Shown: positions 54,007 through 62,624, counted from the first letter of the stretch. The stretch: DNA of 64,000 nucleotides from Gracilibacter sp. BRH_c7a (GCA_001516055.1 LOEZ01000080.1:17091-81090); one strand, 5' to 3'. The notes: a model not told the origin generated them from the letters alone. Made by a program: numbers and translations.

Positions 54007-54840
54007 GTGCCAAGATTAGCTAGACTTAAGGGGATAAACACAACTTATCATATAATTATGAGAGGGAACGAGAAAAAGAAAATATTCTTAGATGACAGAG
54101 ATAAGTATCGGTTTCTCGAAATTATCGCTAAAATGAGAGTGAAGTATAATTATAAACTAGAAGCATATTGCCTTATGGACAATCATGTTCATCTTTTGAT
54201 CAATGATAATGGAAATGATATTTCTAAGATAATGAAAAGCATAAATATTAGTTATGTTTATTATTTTAACAATACCTATGACAGAGTAGGCCATTTATTT
54301 CAGGGTCGTTTTATAAGTGAAATAGTAGCGGATGATAAATATCTCCTAGCAGTAAGTGCTTATATTCATAATAATCCTGTTAGGGCAGGAATAGTGAAAA
54401 GGCCGGAAGATTTCTACTGGAGCAGTATGCGGGAATACATGAGTCAAGAACCAGATCGCAAAATAATTTATTGCTATAGAATTTTAGGAATCTGTTCGCC
54501 TTCTTATCCGGAGGCAATTTCTACTTATTATCAATCTGTAAGAAATATGGAAAAAAACTACAGAATATTTATGGATATTGAAGAAGACGAGATTCAACTA
54601 AGGAGACAGGAAGGAGATTACATTGAATCTTTTGAAGAGGGAAGAATCAGAATCAACAATGAGCTAGTAAAACGCGGCTTAACCATGAAAGGTATAAGGA
54701 CAGATAAACCTTTAAGAAAAGAAATGATGGAAATGCTAAGAAAAAACTCTGTATTAAGCCTGAAAGAAATAGGTGAATTATGTGGAGGCTATGCGGAATC
54801 AACTGTGAGTATTATCCTAAAGAGAGAGAACCATAAATGA
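54007..54840 (+). CDS. REP-associated tyrosine transposase (Y1/HUH family)
   Basis: 277 residues from GTG 54007, chosen because GGAGGG is 6 nt before it and the protein then starts PRLARLKGINTTYHII, as in the family. The HUH metal motif is LMDNHVHLLIND (about 55-66). The candidate catalytic tyrosine is in SAYIHNNPVRAGIV (about 115-128). The C-terminal part holds a DnaA-C-like helix-turn-helix (LSLKEIGELCGGYAESTVS). It cuts single-stranded DNA at hairpins. Intact, with no frameshift. Confidence 0.92.
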   Translation: MPRLARLKGINTTYHIIMRGNEKKKIFLDDRDKYRFLEIIAKMRVKYNYKLEAYCLMDNHVHLLINDNGNDISKIMKSINISYVYYFNNTYDRVGHLFQGRFISEIVADDKYLLAVSAYIHNNPVRAGIVKRPEDFYWSSMREYMSQEPDRKIIYCYRILGICSPSYPEAISTYYQSVRNMEKNYRIFMDIEEDEIQLRRQEGDYIESFEEGRIRINNELVKRGLTMKGIRTDKPLRKEMMEMLRKNSVLSLKEIGELCGGYAESTVSIILKRENHK

Positions 54841-54884
54841 GTAGAATCATCTCAGACTATAAAAAAGAGGGAAAACTAAAAAGA

Positions 54885-54904
54885 AAAGAACCGTCCCTAA
54901 CTTT
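54885..54904 (-). repeat. REP-like hairpin repeat, copy E
   Basis: Minus-orientation copy: AAAG / CTTT around AACCGTCCCTAA; the arms beyond carry one change each. Three near-identical 9-bp units (AACTTTACT) follow at 54899-54925. A more degenerate, partly similar stretch (AAGAACGGTTCCC) lies at 54927-54941. Confidence 0.8.
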
Positions 54905-54947
54905 ACTAACTTTACTGACTTTATAACAAGAACGGTTCCCAACCTCA

Positions 54948-55973
54948 CTATTTTACTATGTTTTCCACGCAGTCTACTACATAACGTATATCATCTTCTG
55001 TCACCCAGTAGTTCGTAACGAATCGCATAATTCCATTTTCAGGAGGATTAATTTTTATCCCCTTGTTTAAAAGCTCAGTAGCTAACCTTCCAGGGTCATA
55101 TCCCGTGCCGCTCATATCGAAAAATACCATGTTGATTTGAATATCTTCCATAAAAACGTTAATGCCAGGAATTTTTGCTAGCTCGGTTCCTAGAAGAAGA
55201 GCATTCTTATGATCCTCATGAAGTCTAAGCCTCATTTTTCCCAGAGCAATTAGTCCGGCCGCGGCAAGTATGCCTATTTGACGCATCCCTCCGCCCATCA
55301 ATTTTCTCTTCTTTCTAGCCTTAGCGATAAATTCCTTGCTTCCCGATAGCATAGAACCTACTGGAGCACAAAGACCTTTGGAAAGACAGAACATAACTGA
55401 ATCAGAATATTTAGCGATATCTTCAGCTTGCACTCCTAAAGTAGCCGCAGCATTAAAGATCCTTGCTCCATCTAAATGAACGGGGACACCAGCATGTTGA
55501 GAGATAGAATATATGTTTTTCATATATTCTAATGAAACCACCTGACCATTAGAAGAAGCATTTTCTAAACAGATCAGACCGGTCGTAGGGAAATGAATAT
55601 CTTCTCCTCTGATACGAGATTCAATATCCGCTGAATTAAGCTGGCCTTTTGTACTTGATAGAGTTCGGAGGTTCACACCTGCGATAACTGAAGCTGCGCC
55701 GACTTCATGAGCTACTATATGGCAATCATCACCGAGGAGGACTTCATCTCCTCTCTGACAATGAGTAAACAGTGCTAACTGATTTCCAAAAGTACCACTA
55801 GGTACAAAAAGAGAAGACTCTTTACCCAACAGACTTGAAGCGTATTCTTCAAGCTCTAACACTGTAGGGTCATCTCCATAGACATCGTCTCCTACTTCCG
55901 CTTTATACATAGCGTCTCTCATCTCCTGGGTGGGTAGGGTAACAGTATCACTACGTAAATCTATATAACGCAT
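54948..55973 (-). CDS. ltaE: Low-specificity L-threonine aldolase
   Basis: 341 residues from ATG 55973 (GGGAGGAG upstream). A PLP-dependent fold-type-I enzyme: DLRSDTVTLPT at the start, GDDVYGDDPTV, HLDGARIFNAA, and the PLP lysine in MFCLSKGLCAPVGS (about 200). It splits threonine/allo-threonine to glycine and acetaldehyde. YbaK follows upstream on the same strand (56029-56535); the gap of about 55 bp suggests co-transcription. Confidence 0.93.
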   Translation of the reverse strand: MRYIDLRSDTVTLPTQEMRDAMYKAEVGDDVYGDDPTVLELEEYASSLLGKESSLFVPSGTFGNQLALFTHCQRGDEVLLGDDCHIVAHEVGAASVIAGVNLRTLSSTKGQLNSADIESRIRGEDIHFPTTGLICLENASSNGQVVSLEYMKNIYSISQHAGVPVHLDGARIFNAAATLGVQAEDIAKYSDSVMFCLSKGLCAPVGSMLSGSKEFIAKARKKRKLMGGGMRQIGILAAAGLIALGKMRLRLHEDHKNALLLGTELAKIPGINVFMEDIQINMVFFDMSGTGYDPGRLATELLNKGIKINPPENGIMRFVTNYWVTEDDIRYVVDCVENIVK

Positions 55974-56028
55974 TTTTTCTCCTCCCATAAACAAAATTCT
56001 TGATTAGATAGTGGTTTAGGTTCACGGA

Positions 56029-56535
56029 TTATCTTCTAATTCTCACAACTGTTCCATTATTTGCTTTGACCAGCTCAGCTGGAGTAATTTTAACCAAAGA
56101 GTAAGTAGACCCTCCACCAGTATAAACAATCTCCATCTCCATCACCTTAGGATCAATCAGGAATTGTGATTCATATCCAAAAGAAGGCACACCACCACAG
56201 GGATAGCCTGATTTCTGTAGTATCTCCTCCGGAAAAGCAGCCCTTGGGCTCTCAGAATTCAGCACCTTTCCTATCCTTGAAGAACTGACACTATCTTTTC
56301 CTCGTACGATGGCTACTACCAGATTACCCCGATTGTCAATTAAGCAGATATTCTTAACAAAGAATTCAGGCGCAGCACCTGAAGCCCTGACCGCTTCCTC
56401 CACAGAGTGACAGGAAGCTTGAAAAACCAAATGTTCTGCTTCGATCTTGTACTCTTTAATATATTCTTTTAAACTGGATTCATATAACCTAGATTCGCTT
56501 ATTAAGGATTCTGTTTTGATGTTGAAAGTACTCAT
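56029..56535 (-). CDS. YbaK/EbsC-family aminoacyl-tRNA deacylase
   Basis: 168 residues. VEEAVRASGAAPEFFVKNI, the lysine of IVRGKDSVSSSRIGK and YPCGGVPSFGYES are family landmarks of trans-editing proteins that hydrolyse Cys- or Ala-tRNA(Pro). The exact tRNA is not predictable. The genes YbaK then LtaE run in one direction. Confidence 0.88.
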   Translation of the reverse strand: MSTFNIKTESLISESRLYESSLKEYIKEYKIEAEHLVFQASCHSVEEAVRASGAAPEFFVKNICLIDNRGNLVVAIVRGKDSVSSSRIGKVLNSESPRAAFPEEILQKSGYPCGGVPSFGYESQFLIDPKVMEMEIVYTGGGSTYSLVKITPAELVKANNGTVVRIRR

Positions 56536-56689
56536 CTTTTTCCCCTATCCTATTTATAGGTTTAAAAAGATTAATAACATAGTTTTTTCCTAATGACAAG
56601 ACTTAAAGCTTAATATATCTTAATATATAAGTGAAAAGTTTAATCTTTAGAGTTAATCTGTAATCATACAAGTGACTAAGGAGTACAAG

Positions 56690-57376
56690 ATGAAAAAAGT
56701 TCTGAAAAAGATATTAGTATTGTTTATTATCCTGGGAATAATTGCTTTTCCAACTATCTTAGCCATCGATAGATATGTTCAAAACACAGGTTCCCAATAT
56801 ATTATAGACCCTATGATAATTCCTGAAGCTGATGCAATTCTTGTGTTAGGGGCTTATGTTTTTCCAGACGGAACCGTTTCCCATATGCTAAACGATCGAC
56901 TGACAATAGGGTATGATCTTTATTCACAAGGAAAAGCTCCTAAGATAATAGTCAGTGGTGATCATGGGCAAAAAGATTATGATGAAGTTAACGCCATGAA
57001 AGAGTTTCTACAAGATAAAGGTGTTCCTGAAGAGGACATCTTTATGGATCATGCCGGGTTTAGTACATATGAAAGTATGTATAGGGCACGTGATATCTTT
57101 AAGGTTGATAAATTAATCATAATAACTCAAGAATACCATCTTAAGAGAGCCGTTTTTATCGCCAGAGAGCTAGGCCTCCAAGCTTATGGTGTGCCTTCAG
57201 ATATCAGATATTATCTAGTAATGGAACAATACAAACTAAGAGAAATCGCCGCCAGAAATAAGGATTTCTTTTTAGCTAAGATAATAAAGCCCAAACCGAC
57301 TTTTCTCGGAGAAGAAATACCAGTAAGCGGTGATGGAAGACAAACACACGATAAGTTAAATTCCAAAGAAATCTAA
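56690..57376 (+). CDS. YdcF/SanA-family (DUF218) membrane protein
   Basis: 228 residues from ATG 56690 (TAAGGAG 6 nt upstream). An N-terminal membrane helix (about 5-25) and an extracytoplasmic DUF218 domain: ADAILVLGAYV, LNDRLTIGYDLYSQGKAPKI, VSGDHG and TYESMYRARDIF. SanA-type proteins affect envelope permeability, for example vancomycin resistance. The biochemical role is unknown. Confidence 0.85.
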   Translation: MKKVLKKILVLFIILGIIAFPTILAIDRYVQNTGSQYIIDPMIIPEADAILVLGAYVFPDGTVSHMLNDRLTIGYDLYSQGKAPKIIVSGDHGQKDYDEVNAMKEFLQDKGVPEEDIFMDHAGFSTYESMYRARDIFKVDKLIIITQEYHLKRAVFIARELGLQAYGVPSDIRYYLVMEQYKLREIAARNKDFFLAKIIKPKPTFLGEEIPVSGDGRQTHDKLNSKEI

Positions 57377-57562
57377 CTATGACTATTCGAACCCTTTTAT
57401 TGAAAGAAATTATATATTTAATATAAGCATCATGAATATAAAAGAAATAATGTATAAGAAATTATTTATATATTTTAGTCTTAAGATTCTCCTCCAATTC
57501 ATAAATATAATGGCTTAAAAAAATATTAAGGTTAGAAAAATAAAGGAGAGTTGTTTTTAGGA

Positions 57563-58075
57563 ATGGAAATAGTATTGAAGAAGTCCATTATCAGAGAATG
57601 GCGTTGGGAAGATAAGATTTCTCTCATCCAGAATGCTAATAACATTAAAATCGCGGCAATGGTTCGGGACCGCTTTCCATTTCCTTACGATGACTTGGCC
57701 GCGGATTCTTGGCTAAGCCAGGTTGTTGGGGAAAGAAAACAGACTAATTTTACTATAGTAGTAAAGAATAAGGCTGTTGGAGCAATAGGTTTTGAAACTG
57801 AAGGAGATATTTATATGAGGTCTGCCGAAATAGGTTATTGGTTAGGTGAAAATTACTGGGGGAGAGGGATTATGACGGAAGCTGTTCATGCGGTGACCTC
57901 ATATGCTTTCCAAAGTTTTGACCTATGCCGCTTATGGGCAGGAGTATTTTCTAATAACCCGACCTCTGTTAGAGTCTTAGAAAAGAATGGTTATGAATTT
58001 GAAGGAAGGCTTAGAAAAAGCATAACAAAGTTTGGCAAAACTCTCGATCAACTAGTATTCGCCAAAATAATATAA
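57563..58075 (+). CDS. GNAT-family N-acetyltransferase (RimJ/RimL-like)
   Basis: 170 residues. The acetyl-CoA loop is EIGYWLGENYWGRGIMTEAV (about 95-114), followed by NPTSVRVLEKNGYEFEGRLR. The acceptor substrate is unknown. The start is unclear: TTG 57551 touches the GGAG site, and ATG 57563 is 14 nt away. Two repeats (F, G) follow it. Confidence 0.9.
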   Translation: MEIVLKKSIIREWRWEDKISLIQNANNIKIAAMVRDRFPFPYDDLAADSWLSQVVGERKQTNFTIVVKNKAVGAIGFETEGDIYMRSAEIGYWLGENYWGRGIMTEAVHAVTSYAFQSFDLCRLWAGVFSNNPTSVRVLEKNGYEFEGRLRKSITKFGKTLDQLVFAKII

Positions 58076-58100
58076 CCAACTAATAATCAAAAAAGTAAAG

Positions 58101-58122
58101 TAAAGAACCGTCCCTATCTTTA
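58101..58122 (-). repeat. REP-like hairpin repeat, copy F
   Basis: TAAAG / CTTTA around AACCGTCCCTAT, minus orientation. An extra AAAGTAAAG precedes it. Confidence 0.85.
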
Positions 58123-58146
58123 TAAAATAACTTTAATCAAAATATA

Positions 58147-58174
58147 AAGTAAAGAACCGTCCCTGACTTTACTT
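58147..58174 (-). repeat. REP-like hairpin repeat, copy G
   Basis: Perfect stem AAGTAAAG / CTTTACTT, loop AACCGTCCCTGA, minus orientation. It lies 22 bp before the Kef start and 24 bp after copy F, so the pair is a tandem head-to-tail array. Confidence 0.88.
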
Positions 58175-58195
58175 AGAAGAAGAGGTGTGCGCTTT

Positions 58196-60223
58196 TTGGA
58201 AATACCTTTATTAAATGGTATAGTTGTAATATTTTCTTTAGCCATAGTTGTTATTCTCATATGTCATAAACTGAGGATTCCTTCTGTAGTTGGATATTTG
58301 ATTACCGGAATACTTGCTGGGCCCTATGGGTTCAGCCTTATTAAAGAAATCCATGAAGTAGAAGTATTAGCAGAAGTTGGCATTATACTTCTCTTGTTCA
58401 CTATAGGTATTGAATTTTCTTTTAAAAAGCTTATGGAACTAAAAAAGCCTGTTTTAATTGGTGGATCTCTACAACTTTTTCTTACCGGAGGAATCACTCT
58501 TTTAGTAGGGTTTCTAATCGGGCTAGACTTCAGCCAAGCTATCTTTGCCGGTTTTCTTGTATCCCTAAGTAGTACAGCCATAGTCTTAAAGATTATTCAG
58601 GAAAGAGGGGAGATCGATAGTCCTTATGGGAGGGGTTCATTAGGGATCTTGATTTTCCAAGATGTTGCAGTAGTTCCGATGATGCTAATCGTTCCCATTC
58701 TTGCGGGAATAGGAGAGGGTGGAGATCTTACCGGCGAACTAATTATGCTGGGTGTCAAAGGCCTAGTAATTATCGTCGCTGTTGTAACCAGTGCTAAATG
58801 GATAATTCCTCGCCTTCTTTATTCTATTGTTAAAACTAGGAGCAGGGAACTTTTTCTCTTAAGTATCGTCCTTATTTGTTTTGCTGTTGCCTGGTTCACA
58901 TCTAAAGCAGGATTATCCCTGGCTTTAGGTGCATTTTTGGCAGGACTAATAATCTCGGAATCAGAATATAGTCACGAAGCCCTAGGAAGAGTACTGCCTT
59001 TCAGAGATATATTCATAAGTTTCTTTTTCGTTTCTATCGGAATGCTTTTTAATCTTGAATTTCTTTTAAATAATTTTCTGTTAGTCCTATTCGTGATCTT
59101 AGGGGTAATCATCCTGAAAGGATTTGCGGCTTCCTTATCTGCTATAATAATAGGATTTCCCTTAAGGAGTGCAATCCTGGTCGGGCTGGCTCTCAGCCAG
59201 GTGGGAGAATTCGCATTCATCCTATCGAGAACCGGAGCTCAGTCTGGTCTGTTTAGTGGGGATTCTTATAATCTATTCCTATCAGTATCTGTTATTTCTA
59301 TGGCCCTTACGCCATTCATAATTTCTTCTGCTCCTAAAATAGCGAGAAGAGCTATGGCCTTACCGTTTCCATCACGTTTTATATCTGGGTCATATCCAAT
59401 TGAACAAGCGGAAGAGACTTTGGAGATATTAGAAGACCATATTGTTATTATCGGCTACGGTATTAACGGAAAAAATGTTTCAATGGCCGCTTCCATCGCT
59501 GAGATTCCCTATGTAATTCTCGAAATGAATCTTGATGTAGTCAAAGAAGAAAGAGACAAAGGTGAACCCATTTATCAAGGGGATGCCTGTCAGGAAGAGG
59601 TATTAAAACATCTAAACATCAAAAAAGCAAAAGTCTTGGTTATCGCTATTTCCGATCCAGTTGCGGTACGGAACATAACTAAAGTCGCTAGAGATTTGAG
59701 TAAGAAAGTATATATCATAGTAAGAACACGATATATCAGAGAAATAGAAACTCTTTGTGAACTGGGAGCTGATGAAGTTATACCTGAAGAATTTGAAACA
59801 TCGGTTGAGATATTTGCTAGGGTTCTGCATAAATATCTCATACCTAAGGATGAGATAGAAAAATTTATCTCAGAACTACGATCCGAAAGCTACGAGATGT
59901 TTAGGAGTATGAGCAGAAGAACCCGTCACTTTCAAAACCTGAAGATACATATCCCTGACTTAGATATAAAATCATTAAGAGTTGGGGAAGGATCGGAAAT
60001 TATAGACAAAGATTTAGCTGAGATAGGACTCAGAAAAGACTATGGTGTTACTGTGCTAGCAATACGTCGCAACACAGAGTTTATCCTTAATCCTCATGGA
60101 GACATTAAAATTGAGCCCAATGATATTGTTATCGTGGTAGGATTGCTCGATAAATTGCTTGAGATATCCTCATTATTTAACAGGGATGAGCCCTTAAAAT
60201 CAAAATTCATTAAAAGTGAATAA
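58196..60223 (+). CDS. Kef-type K+/H+ antiporter with TrkA domains (CPA2)
   Basis: 675 residues from TTG 58196 (GAGGTG 8 nt upstream; the GTG at 58187 is too close to the site). A 12-helix Na+/H+-exchanger domain (about 1-385, LRIPSVVGYLITGILAGPYG, FQDVAVVPMM) is followed by an RCK/TrkA-N nucleotide-binding domain (HIVIIGYGINGKNV, about 405-525) and a TrkA-C domain (about 590-670). It exports K+ in exchange for protons under electrophile or pH stress. Tandem REP-like repeats occupy its promoter region. Confidence 0.92.
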   Translation: MEIPLLNGIVVIFSLAIVVILICHKLRIPSVVGYLITGILAGPYGFSLIKEIHEVEVLAEVGIILLLFTIGIEFSFKKLMELKKPVLIGGSLQLFLTGGITLLVGFLIGLDFSQAIFAGFLVSLSSTAIVLKIIQERGEIDSPYGRGSLGILIFQDVAVVPMMLIVPILAGIGEGGDLTGELIMLGVKGLVIIVAVVTSAKWIIPRLLYSIVKTRSRELFLLSIVLICFAVAWFTSKAGLSLALGAFLAGLIISESEYSHEALGRVLPFRDIFISFFFVSIGMLFNLEFLLNNFLLVLFVILGVIILKGFAASLSAIIIGFPLRSAILVGLALSQVGEFAFILSRTGAQSGLFSGDSYNLFLSVSVISMALTPFIISSAPKIARRAMALPFPSRFISGSYPIEQAEETLEILEDHIVIIGYGINGKNVSMAASIAEIPYVILEMNLDVVKEERDKGEPIYQGDACQEEVLKHLNIKKAKVLVIAISDPVAVRNITKVARDLSKKVYIIVRTRYIREIETLCELGADEVIPEEFETSVEIFARVLHKYLIPKDEIEKFISELRSESYEMFRSMSRRTRHFQNLKIHIPDLDIKSLRVGEGSEIIDKDLAEIGLRKDYGVTVLAIRRNTEFILNPHGDIKIEPNDIVIVVGLLDKLLEISSLFNRDEPLKSKFIKSE

Positions 60224-60229
60224 CAAAAC

Positions 60230-60790
60230 TTAGAATCTTCCCACCAGAGCAAAATCTTTTTTTATCCCTTGCTTCCCTGGATGCCAACCGGCAGGGATTC
60301 CTTCTCCAGTAGCCTCCTCATACTGAAGACCCTGGATAACACGGATAATCTCAGCTATATTCCTAGCAACTTCCGGAGGATAGAGAGATGAATATTTGAT
60401 TTCTCCTCCAGGAGCTATAATAAACGTAGCCCTGAAGGTAAAACCTAAATCTTCTCTTAGAACTCCGTATATCCGAGATATAAACTGATTCCTATCAGAA
60501 ATAAGGGGAAATTGAACTTTTCTAGCTGAGGGCGAAGTTTCAGCAAAAACTTTATGGGCAAAAACACTGTCTGTACTAATAGCAAGCACTTTAACACCTA
60601 TTCGTTCCAAGATATGATGATGGGCAGCCACGGCTGCCAATTCTGTCGGTCAAACAAAAGTAAAATCACTGGAATAGAAAAAAAGAACTAAATAATTATC
60701 AAGATAATCACTAAGGCTTACAGTTATTTTATTTCCTGCAAAATATGCGTCCGCTTGAAAATCAGGAGCCATCATTAGTGGTCTGAGCAT
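60230..60790 (-). CDS. Selenocysteine-containing peroxiredoxin (in-frame UGA at the peroxidatic site)
   Basis: 186 residues from ATG 60790 (GGAGGG 7 nt upstream). The reading frame is open except for TGA at 60650-60652, codon 47. It falls exactly where peroxiredoxins have the peroxidatic Cys: DFTFV-U-PTEL instead of FTFVCPTE. The downstream part (VKVLAISTDSVFAHKVF, FPLISDRNQFISRIYGV, ATFIIAPGGEI) is a full AhpC-type thioredoxin fold. No Cys exists anywhere, and the usual resolving-Cys VCPA motif reads GIPAGW. A SECIS-like hairpin follows the UGA. It should reduce peroxides using Sec47, with an external thiol reductant. If UGA were read as stop the protein would be dead. Confidence 0.9.
60623..60652 (-). 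promoter_or_regulatory. Bacterial SECIS-like element in the peroxiredoxin mRNA
   Basis: On the minus strand UGA is followed by 11 nt and then GGCAGCC-GU-GGCUGCC, a perfect stem whose apical part exposes G and U. The distance from UGA to the apical loop, about 17 nt, is within the range known for SelB-dependent bacterial SECIS elements. It encodes the amino acids LAAVAA at the same time. Confidence 0.8.
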
Positions 60791-60832
60791 CTTAAAACCC
60801 TCCAACATTAAAATCATGGAATTCGCTCAAGA

Positions 60833-61453
60833 CTAACAACCCATGTAGCCGGTGTTCCCTCTATCTGCTCTAATGTTAGCCATTAGTTGAGAGAAAGTAT
60901 TAGGCTGGCTTGTGGAAAACCAAGATCCTGATATTCCCCAAGCATACCAAGGATAGCAGGGAATTGAAGTGCAGGTTGGACAATCGTAGATAGTTCCTCG
61001 AGTTGTATTACCACTACCATCGTAGACATCAACGTGAATATACCCACCGGCACTCATAAGATTATGATAAGAAGTACCACTGCGTTTCATAACCTCAATC
61101 CGTCGAAAACCAGCATTATATGCAGCCTGAGTTACTTCAATGAAAGTTTTTCTAGGGACGACAATGTCCGCTGCTAACCCGGAAGCATGTGCGCCAGTGC
61201 CCCTGCGGTACCCGCTAGTGATCATGATAGGAACACCAAGAGCATTCCTCATCTGTTGGAGTTGAGTTACAAGTTTGCGCATAACTCCATATGGACGTAC
61301 CCCAGCGGGGTTAAACTCTCTCATTCGGAAATTTGCAGCAATAGGCATGGTGTCTTGGTAAAAAGAACACCTTCCGTTAGTCTCCCGTACTAACCCATAT
61401 CCGGCTGGAACCCAATTGAGACAACCGGTATCTTGAACACCCAAAATAAACAT
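60833..61453 (-). CDS. M15-family peptidase (D-Ala-D-Ala carboxypeptidase-like)
   Basis: 206 residues. The zinc-site motifs are SGYRRGTGAHASGLAADI (His and Asp ligands) and YIHVDVYD (His). The N-terminus (GVQDTGCLNWVPAGY) is cysteine-containing and not a standard signal peptide. Three further cysteines (DCPTCTSIPC) suggest disulfides or extra metal. Family members cut peptidoglycan peptides. Secretion is uncertain. GGAG sits near the ATG. Confidence 0.85.
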   Translation of the reverse strand: MFILGVQDTGCLNWVPAGYGLVRETNGRCSFYQDTMPIAANFRMREFNPAGVRPYGVMRKLVTQLQQMRNALGVPIMITSGYRRGTGAHASGLAADIVVPRKTFIEVTQAAYNAGFRRIEVMKRSGTSYHNLMSAGGYIHVDVYDGSGNTTRGTIYDCPTCTSIPCYPWYAWGISGSWFSTSQPNTFSQLMANIRADRGNTGYMGC

Positions 61454-61641
61454 CTCCTTTTGAGTTATATTCTTTTAGTATTTTTTTATCTATGTTATCT
61501 TTACATATATATGAAAAATATTACTTTTCGGTTATTAACGAGAGATATTTCTCAAATAAGAAGGGAAAATTCGAGGCAATTTTTGTTTGTACAGCACTTA
61601 GTAAATCCTTCAATTAGTAATACATTAAAAAGATAGAGAGG

Positions 61642-62040
61642 GTGTTTGCACTGAAAAATATTCTGGATATTATGAAGCAAGATATATTTGCTCAACATCT
61701 TGGTATTAGGATAGTCGAGGCAGGAGAGGGACAAGCCCGAGGAGAGATGTTAGCCGGAGAAGTACACCTCAACAGCTTGGGAATAGTTCATGGAGGAGCA
61801 ATTTTCTCTTTAGCCGATACCACCTTTGCGGCAGCTTCCAATTCTCATCAAGCAACTGCAGTAGCGGTGAATGTCACGATTTCCTATTGCAAGGCAGCAC
61901 ATAAAGGTATGCTCTATGCTTGGGCTAAAGAAATATCTCTAAATCGAAGATTGGCAACTTACCTAATAGAAATAAAAGATGAACAGGAGAACCTTATTGC
62001 CTTATTCCAAGGAACTGTCTATAGAAAAGAATATAGTTAA
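61642..62040 (+). CDS. PaaI-type hotdog thioesterase
   Basis: 132 residues. FAQHLGIRIVEAGEGQARGEM, HLNSLGIVHGGAIFSLADTTFAAASN and NVTISYCKAAHKG contain the conserved HGG...D catalytic region (given in parts). It hydrolyses aryl- or acyl-CoA esters. GTG is used as the start; the site GAGAGG is very close, and ATG 61672 would shorten it by ten residues. A terminator follows. Confidence 0.87.
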   Translation: MFALKNILDIMKQDIFAQHLGIRIVEAGEGQARGEMLAGEVHLNSLGIVHGGAIFSLADTTFAAASNSHQATAVAVNVTISYCKAAHKGMLYAWAKEISLNRRLATYLIEIKDEQENLIALFQGTVYRKEYS

Positions 62041-62080
62041 CAAAGTATAAACGCCTTGAAAACAAGGCGTTTATACTTTG
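62041..62080. terminator. Terminator with 18-bp perfect stem
   Basis: CAAAGTATAAACGCCTTG / CAAGGCGTTTATACTTTG around AAAA, between the thioesterase (plus) and the DUF1540 gene (minus). Confidence 0.85.
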
Positions 62081-62112
62081 ATTTAGATTAGATTGTAATA
62101 TCTTATAGAAAC

Positions 62113-62265
62113 TTATTCGACCTTAGGTTTAAAAGTGTCACACTGAGTTTCCTCAGAACCCATGGAAGTCTTAACACCATTATGATTTACTTGAATCATC
62201 GGAGCTTCACACATAACATTTCTGTTGTACTGACATTCTAATACAGAACATTTAATCTTACTCAT
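62113..62265 (-). CDS. DUF1540 cysteine-rich small protein
   Basis: 50 residues from ATG 62265 (GGAGG 10 nt upstream). Cysteines at 6, 11, 19 and 42 (KCSVLECQYN, VMCEAP, TQCDTF) form the DUF1540 pattern, a predicted metal-binding domain found in spore formers. The function is unknown. Confidence 0.85.
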   Translation of the reverse strand: MSKIKCSVLECQYNRNVMCEAPMIQVNHNGVKTSMGSEETQCDTFKPKVE

Positions 62266-62369
62266 ATATTCCTACACCTCCTTGATATAAAAGAAAAAAC
62301 AATTATCTCTATTATTATTTACGGAAAAATAATAAATATGTTTTAATTTCTAATTATATTTTCATATCT

Positions 62370-62410
62370 AACAGGGAACTATCTCCGTTAATCAGAGGTA
62401 GTTCCCTGTT
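62370..62410 (-). terminator. Terminator of the YjcZ-like pair
   Basis: AACAGGGAACTA / TAGTTCCCTGTT stem with an inner TCT/AGA pairing; bidirectional in appearance. Confidence 0.75.
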
Positions 62411-62443
62411 CATAGTTATAGTCCTATTTGAGAATTAGACCAA

Positions 62444-62584
62444 TTAAAAGATTAAGCCTAAAGCAATAAGAATGAGAATTGCGATAGCAATGATTCCAGC
62501 TCCAACACCGGTTCCATAGCCATAACCTGCTCCTGCTACAGGAGCAGCAGCGGCTGTATAACCACAAGCACTATATCCGTACAT
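62444..62584 (-). CDS. YjcZ-like small sporulation protein
   Basis: 46 residues from ATG 62584 (GGAGG 10 nt upstream). A Gly/Ala/Tyr-rich head (MYGYSACGYTAAAAPVAGAG) is followed by one membrane helix (IIAIAILILIALGLIF), as in the YjcZ family of sporulation proteins. Directly downstream of a second, shorter relative. Confidence 0.72.
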   Translation of the reverse strand: MYGYSACGYTAAAAPVAGAGYGYGTGVGAGIIAIAILILIALGLIF

Positions 62585-62624
62585 TAATAACATTCCTCCT
62601 CTGTTAATATTTTTGTAAAACAAT

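Larger units (their letters stand above)
53953..54904 (+). mobile_element. RAYT transposase unit flanked by inverted REP-like repeats
   Basis: Copy D (plus orientation) lies 25 bp upstream and copy E (minus orientation) 45 bp downstream of a REP-associated tyrosine-transposase gene. This is the arrangement reported for RAYT genes in other bacteria, whose transposase recognises the flanking palindromes. At least five further repeat copies lie elsewhere in the window without a transposase. No direct repeats mark the ends. Confidence 0.72.

Noticed and set aside
54927..54941. Eighth copy of the REP-like repeat (AAGAACGGTTCCC)
   Set aside because: The core differs at several positions and no matching arms are present; at best a decayed copy.
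60230..60640. Peroxiredoxin-like gene starting at TTG 60640 as a separate 136-residue protein
   Set aside because: It has no ribosome binding site, begins inside the SECIS-like stem region, and lacks the N-terminal third of the fold. The UGA-containing full frame explains it better.
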